A stretch of DNA of 64,000 nt from Colias croceus (taxonomy: Eukaryota; Arthropoda; Insecta; Lepidoptera; Pieridae): assembly GCF_905220415.1 (NCBI RefSeq), contig NC_059538.1, positions 8,246,001-8,310,000 on the forward strand, given 5' to 3'. Within the stretch, counting starts at the first letter, position 1; every line of letters begins with the position of its first letter. The translations under genes and the position numbers were made by a program. Below are positions 58,401 through 64,000 of the stretch, in pieces. A model generated the notes under the pieces. The model was not told the DNA's origin and searched no databases. It saw nothing but the letters and a program-made list of their open reading frames with translations.

Positions 58401-61400
58401 ACTTATTAGATCTAATATTTATGTCATACATATTTTTATGGCGTAGTTGGAAATGCATTGCCCGCTTTTAAGGGGTAAGGAAAGGACGACAGGAATAAAG
58501 GAATGCACTAGGAAAGGTAAGGTAAAGGTCTCAATAATTCGTGTATAATATGTACTAAATATATAAATCTTAAAATTACCTGAAGAACTGGTGTCAAAGA
58601 AGCGCATAACACCCTTAATCATAGTAGAGAACATGAAATCGTGGAGTGTTCTAGAAGCGTTAGCGCAAAGCGCCGCGAAGGGAATCACTCGAATGTTCGC
58701 TAGGAAGATACACGCTATCACTATACCGCCTTGTATTATGAGATATTGGCCCGTTGTGAACGGACCCACTTGCACGTTTAGACCGGGATCTAAAAGAAGT
58801 AAATAAATAAAAATAAATTCATATTACAAGAATAATTAATATATTAAAATAAGAATATATTTCAATAATATTAAATTCATACATTTTCGATTATTTTAAA
58901 TCGACTTCGACTTTTTTTTCCTTTTTGGCTTTGTTACCTACTTCAGAACTTTTGACTGGGTAAACCGATTTTGATAATTCTCTTTAATTAATGATCTAAG
59001 GTTCTGATAATAATTTGACAAATTATTTACATGCAGGACGCACAAATTATTTTCTTTTTAAAAGCAAAAAAATATTAGTTATTTATATAAATTAAATATG
59101 TTGTGCAATCCAAAAACATGTGCAATGAAAATTGTATCATGATTTATTATTGGCATTGTAATTGTAAGATAAGATTATTTATTCATTGATAAATAATTGT
59201 AAAATGTTTAGTTAGATGGATAATTATTACGATTAGGATTATTTTTTATTAAACTTTACCTATTTCCTCTCCTTGCATCTCTTCTTCGTAATTAGCCATT
59301 TGATTTGACCTGTAAAAATATTATTACTGAAAAATATAAAAAAACGATAAAAAATATATACCTATAAAAATATAAATTTTCTCTACACATAATTATAAAA
59401 ATTTCTAATAAATATTTTATTTAGCCTAAAACTATAATAAACTGACAAAAAACGGGTTTCAAAAAAATATCTATTGCGGTTTTGTGCGCAACACCTATTT
59501 GTGAACCATTTTTTTCACAATCCCTAACCAAAAAAAAATCAGGGTAAAACACAGATCCAGCTTAGTACATATTACATTTAGATAGAGCACTCATTCAACA
59601 TTCCTATATAAAAATTACGTACCAAAAACTGAGCCAATAATCAAAACCAGCAGCAACAGTAGTGGCCAGCATAATGAGCGACATAGTAAAGAGAATAAAG
59701 CAGATGCTCCCCCCGGCTCTAAAGTACGCGCTAATCACTTCCCATCGCAAGTTACCCGACTGCTTCTCTTCTGCTTGCATCTTCTGCGCTTCGAACTCTT
59801 GTAAGTCCATCTCACTGTCATTACTGGATACGCTTCTTAGAAGTACCTTTTCGTTTTCGTCTCCTTTCTATATTGTAATAAAAAGTGAGCGTGTGTGCCG
59901 TACACGTGTCAAAAGTGAAACTTCTTTGGCAAGATTCAAAGATACTGAAATCGCCGCACTCGTTGACGTGATGGTATTATCATGACGCGACCTCGAAATT
60001 TTACTCTCAACGCGCCTAAAGATGTTTCACTTAAAGAATTTAAAACCTCGTTTTATGTAGGTTGAAAAAGTAATTTTGATTAGAATTGAAGCCTGCGGTG
60101 TTATTCCGCTATCAATAGATTCTAAATACGTACCTAATAATAATTCATAGTTGAAAAAATTTGAAAAAATTATTTATTAATTACAAGAAATGTTACATAA
60201 TATAGTTACATGTGCTGCATTGAACCCCACACTAGGATCCCCTGTGTTGTGGGGCTCAATCTCTTTCGCCGTATTAGGTACATAAAAAATATTTCAAAGT
60301 TTAATTGCCATTTAAATATTAAGTGTGCATATGTGCGTGTGTGTATGCGTGCGTGTATATGAGTGTGTGTGTAGTTTAAAGTAATTGTCCAATTTATCTT
60401 TAATTTTATAATCATTATTAGCAGAAACATAAAAAATATGTAAAAACTGATGGATTCAATGTTAGAAAGAACAAATCTGTTTTCATTGTAAGAAAATTAA
60501 CTTACATTTGCAGTTGCGGATTCATCAGTCTTAGTTTCTTGTAAATTAGTTAACATCATAGCGAACTCCTTTCCAGAGGTTGCAAGCTCATCGAACGTTC
60601 CCATATTCTCGATCCCACCCTGCAGTTAAAAATAATCTTCAACGACCGTGCTATTAAAATAATTACTAAGAGACAATATACCTAGTAATTAAATGCATCG
60701 AATGTAATGAGTTTTATTTGTACACGCGATATTCTTTCAGAGCCCCGCGGCTTCGCTGACGGACTTATCCAATATACATAGCATTTCATACAAATTTTAC
60801 CCGCCGCGGCCGCGCCATATCGAATAAAATTCGTATTAAATCCGAAGTACATATTTCTATAATTGCGTCGAAGTGAATAAAATAAATTAAATTTTCTGAT
60901 ATATTCTACCACCCACTTTTACCACCCTCGTTTTAATACAGTGTGGAAATTTTCGATGGGCCCTGGAGGGAAAGTACTTCAAATACTGGAGATAGGAAAT
61001 ATTGCTGAAAGGAAACATTCTTTTATTTTCAAAAATAAATACAACTACATTTAAATATTTTCGAAAATTCATTTATTTCTTGCTTCGACCGAGACTCGAA
61101 CTAACTAGGGCCTCTCTGACTTCCCTCCAGGGCCCATTGAAAATTTCCACACTGTATAATAACTTTTCGTGATACACACTGTATATTAAGTTTCCTGTTA
61201 ACATCAAAGAGTTTCAAGAATTCCATGTTTTTTATATTTTTTCCTATTATATTTTATAAAAAATCTATATTCAATCAACTGAGATAGAGTGCAATCTATT
61301 CCGGATCGGTTGGAACGATAATTGAGCTTACGTAATGACGAGGTTGTTACGTGTAATAACCGAGCGTTTAAAAAGCTTTTCGTTGTTCCAAGTAGAGCCG

Positions 61401-63433
61401 TTTACAATAAAACTTTTGTGATACACGAAAAAGTGTCAATAGCAGTAGATTGTTCTGACCTTGCATGCAGATTAATTTTCAAACCAAAACAAACCTCCAA
61501 ACAATCGATAGACAATGAAGATAACATTCTATAATAAAAATAGTGATCGAAAATAAGGCGTCAATACATGATAAAAATGATTAAAAATTACAAATAAATG
61601 AACTGAAGTGATAATACTAGTTTGTGCAATGATAGTACAATAACAGACTGCACTGTTCGTCCAACAATTACGTGGTTGCCCGCTGCGGTTTTCATGTATC
61701 TCTTTTCAAATATATTCATATTATTGTAATTGAGCATTGCATCATCTGTACTATTACAGTACCTTTTCTAATACAGATGTCAAAAATGCATACAAACTTA
61801 GGTATCTAATATTTGTGAATTAATTGTTTTATATTCTCCTAGCTTTCGCCCGCAGCTTAGTCCGCGTAGTCATAGGAAAACCGTATAAGTTCTGTTCCCG
61901 TGGAATTTTCGAAATAAAAACTAGATATCATATGTCTTAATCCAAGTTAATCTCTATGTGCGTGCCAAATTTCATGAAAATCGGTTCAGCAGATTTTGTG
62001 TGTAGGAGTAACAAACAAACAAACATACAAACTTTCGCATTTATAATATTAGAAGGATAAAAACGATAAATATAAATGGAATGATCTACATTTTCGATTA
62101 TAACTAGTCACTACGTATGTGCCTATAGTAGTCGCCGATTGTCGCCAGCCGTTATATCTGACATCTGCTCGTATTAAAACAGCCTGGCCTACATAGATAT
62201 TTAGGGTACATTTTGATAGATGATTGTAGTTCAGAATTGTGACACAAACCTCATTCAGCACGATTATGTAATCAGCAGCTTTAAGGAAGTGAACTTGATG
62301 GGTCACCAAGATCCTTGTCCGCCCTTGCAGGTAGTCATTGATGCATCCCTCGAACAATTGTCTACCAACATTTGCGTCCACCGCTGATAATGGATCGTCT
62401 AACAAGTATATATCAGCCTAAAAAAAACAAAAAATATAACTAGTTACACACTAAAAAGATAGACAGACTAACTGCAAATAAATTAATTAAAATATTCCAC
62501 GAGGCAAGTAATTAGTTGTCTAACGAGTTTCAGTTATTCAGGCGGACGATAAGCTATACATTATTATGTATAAAGCGCGTCGAATCGGAGATTGGTTTGG
62601 AGCAAATATTTTTCATAACCGCGTTACGTAAACGGGAAAATAGATGAAAACGCTCAAGGGGAACTAAATTGGATACGTTTGTTTTTACGAATAAAAAAAA
62701 TGAATTACTTCTCTATAGACGGCGCGTGCCAAATTGATTCTGGCCCGTTGTCCCCCCGAGAGCGACACCCCGCGCTCGCCCACCAGCGTCTGGTCGCCGA
62801 ACGGGAACTGCTTGAAGTCCTTCTCTAGAGCACACTTCCTGCATACCTTCAAGTAATGTATTGTAATGAACATCAAGGACCGATTTGTGGTTGCAGCTTG
62901 CTTATGTAATATTATGATGTTTTAGATAGTATACTACGGATGTATTTAGGATACAAAGATGTTATATTTATAATACGAGTGTATGAAAATAATAATGGAA
63001 ACATATTTTTAAGCAGTGCATACAGAAGATACATAAATTTCAATGTTACAACATGCAGCCAATGAAGGTATCTGTCTCAACAAGAATTTTATCAAAATAA
63101 GACAAATGGAATATGGCATCCAAAATTAATGTTGAAATGGGAAATGTCTGCAGCTCGGGATATATGATGCACTGTGAAGAAATAACGTCATTACAAAATA
63201 AAGCTAGTTTCTGTGATACGCGTAGTGAACGCTAAAACGTGGCCCTATTGTCTGAGCACAATACGTACCCTCTTATATTTTTCCGGCTCGTAGGGCAAAC
63301 CGAAGAGAATATTTTCTCTCACAGTACTCGGGAACAACCACGCCTCTTGGCAAGCGTACGATATATTCCCGAACACTGAAACCGTGCCAGTGGCTGCCGG
63401 CAATTCCTTTAGTAGCAGTTGCAAAATAGACGA
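49429..63433 (-). CDS. ABCC subfamily transporter (MRP4/ABCC2-like) paralogue, 3' 16 exons, 846 aa in window, partial
   Basis: Exons in transcript order: 63433-63269, 62846-62709, 62417-62250, 60619-60506, 59867-59623, 59309-59260, 58789-58580, 57509-57279, 57057-56951, 55472-55349, 54038-53865, 52683-52556, 52238-52116, 51535-51413, 50229-50069, 49708-49429 (TGA). The first exon here starts with SSILQLLL just after where Walker A of NBD1 should end. The GSVGSGK exon was not found before the window edge, so the N-terminal half lies beyond 64000. Motifs seen: SLSGGQRAR, IYLLDDPLSAVDANVG and THQVHF (NBD1); GRTGAGKSS, NFSVGQRQL, LLIMDEATANVDPQ and IAHRLNT (NBD2). Exon sizes match the + strand gene except three of 16 (114 vs 111, 50 vs 53, 280 vs 304). 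One intron uses a GC donor (after 51413). Several repeats and two SINEs lie in its introns. The role is ATP-driven export across a membrane, substrate unknown. Confidence 0.95.
50290..50518 (+). mobile_element. 3' end of a Jockey/CR1-type LINE
   Basis: There is no coding part. The stretch holds a LINE-like 3' UTR with a perfect 10-bp stem CTGGCTCTCT ... AGAGAGCCAG (50415-50455) and ends GAAATAAAGATTTATTTTTT. The organisation (terminal hairpin, then A/T-rich tail) parallels the LINE tail at 16795-16925. Dead 5'-truncated copy. Confidence 0.5.
50714..50943 (-). mobile_element. tRNA-derived SINE, copy A
   Basis: Read on the minus strand, it starts GACCGGTTGGCTTGGTTGGT (A box) and continues to a B box GGGTTCGATTCCCA and a body with TGATGAACATAGATGTTTGC and CAGCCATCTGGTTTCGATAT. 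The A/B box layout is that of a polymerase III promoter of tRNA origin. A second copy is at 52763-53005, also minus strand. Intron of the minus-strand transporter. Confidence 0.85.
51600..51737 (-). repeat. 'AGAAGTTTCACTTC' family copy
   Basis: GGCGCGTTAAGAGTAAAATT, GCCATGGAGTAAAACGAC, GGTAAAGAAGTTTCACTTC and ACACGTGTGCTCGGCACAC occur in the family order. Confidence 0.75.
51838..52056. repeat. Divergent 'AGAAGTTTCACTTC' family copy with inverted ends
   Basis: GTACACACGTAAGAAGTGAAACTTCTTT at the left (in two blocks) and AAAAAGTTTCACTTC at the right are inverted. The interior contains an internal near-duplicate, GTAACGGAAAAATGTCACGC followed by GTAACGAAAAAATGTTAC. It lies 100 bp from the preceding copy, in opposite orientation. 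Confidence 0.55.
52763..53005 (-). mobile_element. tRNA-derived SINE, copy B
   Basis: The minus strand has GACCGGTTGGCTAAGTTGGT (A box) and GTGGGTTCAATTCCCACC (B box), then the same body as copy A (ATAGATGTTTGCTCTGT, CAGCCATCTGGTTTCC). A-box and tRNA-loop differences show that the two copies inserted independently or diverged long ago. Confidence 0.85.
53595..53775 (-). repeat. Short interspersed repeat
   Basis: CATACTAATATTATAAAGCT ... CTACTGGTCCGATTTGAAAA ... CCAACAGGAGCGGAGACATG ... GGTGAAACCGCGAAGCACAG marks the family seen at 20346 and 57552. Confidence 0.7.
54788..55192 (+). repeat. Interspersed repeat, about 400-bp longer variant
   Basis: It begins ACTAGCTTCCGCCCGCGACT, includes TTTTTCCAGGATAAAAAGTA, AGTTTCATCGAAATCGAACC and (CAGA)n, and ends near ACACCCCCTGCTAGTTA. 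It resembles a LINE or RTE-type 3' region. No ORF. Confidence 0.6.
55520..55985. repeat. Two interspersed repeats joined tail to tail
   Basis: GAAGCCGCGGGCGGTAAGCT (about 55727) and AGGTAGTAA-related sequence are mirrored by TTACCGCCCGCGGCTTCGCC (about 55791). This gives a fold-back with about 45 AT-rich bases between the arms. The left copy reads minus and the right copy reads plus. Confidence 0.7.
56605..56785 (+). repeat. Short interspersed repeat
   Basis: CCGCCCCGGCTTCGCCCGTG, AAAAGGTAGCCTATGTCCTT, CAAATTGGTTCAGTAGTTTA, (CAGA)n and TTTCGCATTTATAATATAAG occur in the standard order. Confidence 0.7.
57552..57955 (-). repeat. Two interspersed repeats in tandem
   Basis: The first copy (57552-57790) has a partial internal duplication of its ATACTAATATTATAAAGCTG start and ends TGAAACCGCGCGGAGCAGCT. 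The second (57795-57955) carries AAGCGCATAACTCGAGAACG and CCACGGGCGAAGCCGGGGCG. Intron of the minus-strand transporter. Confidence 0.7.
59885..60033 (+). repeat. 'AGAAGTTTCACTTC' family copy
   Basis: GAGCGTGTGTGCCGTACACG, AGTGAAACTTCTTTGGCAAG, CAACGCGCCTAAAGATGTTT match the family at 34823. It sits immediately 5' of the exon at 59623-59867 on the minus strand. Confidence 0.75.
60320..60374. repeat. TG/CA microsatellite, imperfect
   Basis: Alternating GT with interruptions (GTGTGCATATGTGCGTGTGT, then GTGTGTGTGTAG). Confidence 0.7.
60936..61157. mobile_element. 222-bp MITE with 37-bp TIRs
   Basis: ATACAGTGTGGAAATTTTCG with ATGGGCCCTGGAGGGAA at the left is the inverse of the right end with one mismatch. 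The interior carries a B-box-like AGTTCGAGTCTC on the minus strand, so an internal piece could be tRNA-related. It has no ORF. Confidence 0.8.
61840..62062 (+). repeat. Short interspersed repeat
   Basis: AGCTTTCGCCCGCAGCTTAG, TCTGTTCCCGTGGAATTTTC, CATGAAAATCGGTTCAGCAG and CTTTCGCATTTATAATATTAG occur in the same order as in 1468-1692. Confidence 0.75.
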
Positions 63434-64000
63434 CTGTAAAAAAGTTTAAAGGTCAGCCCTCTAATCGATACATAAAAAATGTAGGTTGTACTTCGAAATG
63501 TCGGTAACTCAATTGCTTTCTGTAACTACGTGCTTATTACAGAACTAATGTAACCCTCGAGTTTTATCTTATCTTTACATAAATAACTCGATGAAAATTT
63601 ATACACAAACAAGTAGACTTTGTTTGTTTCATGTTCTTGTTATGAAACGTGGGTTTATTCTCATTATATAATATAAGCTATGAATAATGTATACATATGT
63701 ATTATGTATGTATGTTCAATGTTCATCTGTTGTAAGTATGGCTAGAGGCGTCTTGATCGTCCCTGGTTACGTCACACTTAAAATATTGGACCTTGAGAGC
63801 CTTCTGGGTCGTTCTTGATTTTTTATTTTATTTATTGGTGCCCAATAAATAAAATAAAAAATCAACATCAATTACTAATTTTCTTTTTATCTATAAACTT
63901 TATTTAATTTTAAAGCCTTTAAAACCTTTGTAACTAATTCTAGAGTTCATAAACATTAAATCATTACCATTTTTATTTAATTCATGCATCAAATGTAGAA
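63434..64000. other. Intron of the minus-strand transporter (to window edge)
   Basis: No exon matching the Walker A exon of the paralogue was found. The notable structure is a perfect 23-bp-stem palindrome at 63816-63864. Confidence 0.5.
63816..63864. repeat. 49-bp palindrome, 23-bp stem, 3-base loop
   Basis: TGATTTTTTATTTTATTTAT-TGG, then TGC, then the exact reverse complement. The stem has no mismatch and is AT-rich. In the intron it would form an extremely stable local hairpin. Confidence 0.85.

Noticed and set aside
1..64000. CRISPR arrays, bacterial operons, phage or plasmid features
   Set aside because: The window is eukaryotic nuclear DNA with spliceosomal introns. No spaced direct-repeat array or prokaryotic gene organisation was seen.

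Overview
This window is AT-rich animal nuclear DNA and looks lepidopteran (moth or butterfly). The reasons are short phase-compatible GT/AG exons in long AT-rich introns, many short repeats of the type common in moths and butterflies (ends reading 'gcggcttcgcccgcg' and 'ttataatattagta'), tRNA-derived SINEs, non-LTR retrotransposons, and an ABCC/MRP4-like gene pair. Exon structures were rebuilt by hand from splice sites, reading phase and homology motifs. No transcript data were available.

Layout. 1-11.5 kb is gene-poor. It holds dispersed repeats, two copies of a THAP-domain-associated repeat (one with an intact THAP first exon, one broken by a stop) and a 43-codon ORF with a signal peptide. 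11.5-25.5 kb (+) carries a 13-exon gene for a predicted 1734-aa protein I cannot name: a charged coiled-coil half joined to a 998-residue Cys-rich, Asn/Ser-rich half encoded by one exon. A 5'-truncated LINE and a fold-back MITE lie in its fifth intron. 25.5-29.3 kb is intergenic, with a 541-bp terminal-inverted-repeat (TIR) element and degenerate repeats.

29.3-43.9 kb (+) is a complete 25-exon ABCC transporter of 1321 aa (MRP4/ABCC2-like) with two membrane domains and two nucleotide-binding domains. Its 21st intron carries a LINE whose single long frame has one in-frame TGA. 43.9-49.4 kb lies between two transporter genes and holds two tiny Cys-rich single-pass membrane-protein ORFs (51 and 53 aa, + strand) and a 1.18-kb long-TIR element. 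49.4-63.4 kb (-) is a second ABCC transporter facing the first tail to tail. Sixteen exons are in the window, and its N-terminal half runs off the right edge. The two genes share every intron position and phase that can be compared, and all but three of the 16 exon lengths, so they are inverted paralogues.

The two transporters probably act as ATP-driven membrane exporters. The coiled-coil gene and the micro-ORFs have no assigned role. The best leads for something undescribed are the Cys-rich micro-ORF pair between the transporters, the Cys-rich tandem-repeat protein, and the 43-codon secreted ORF.
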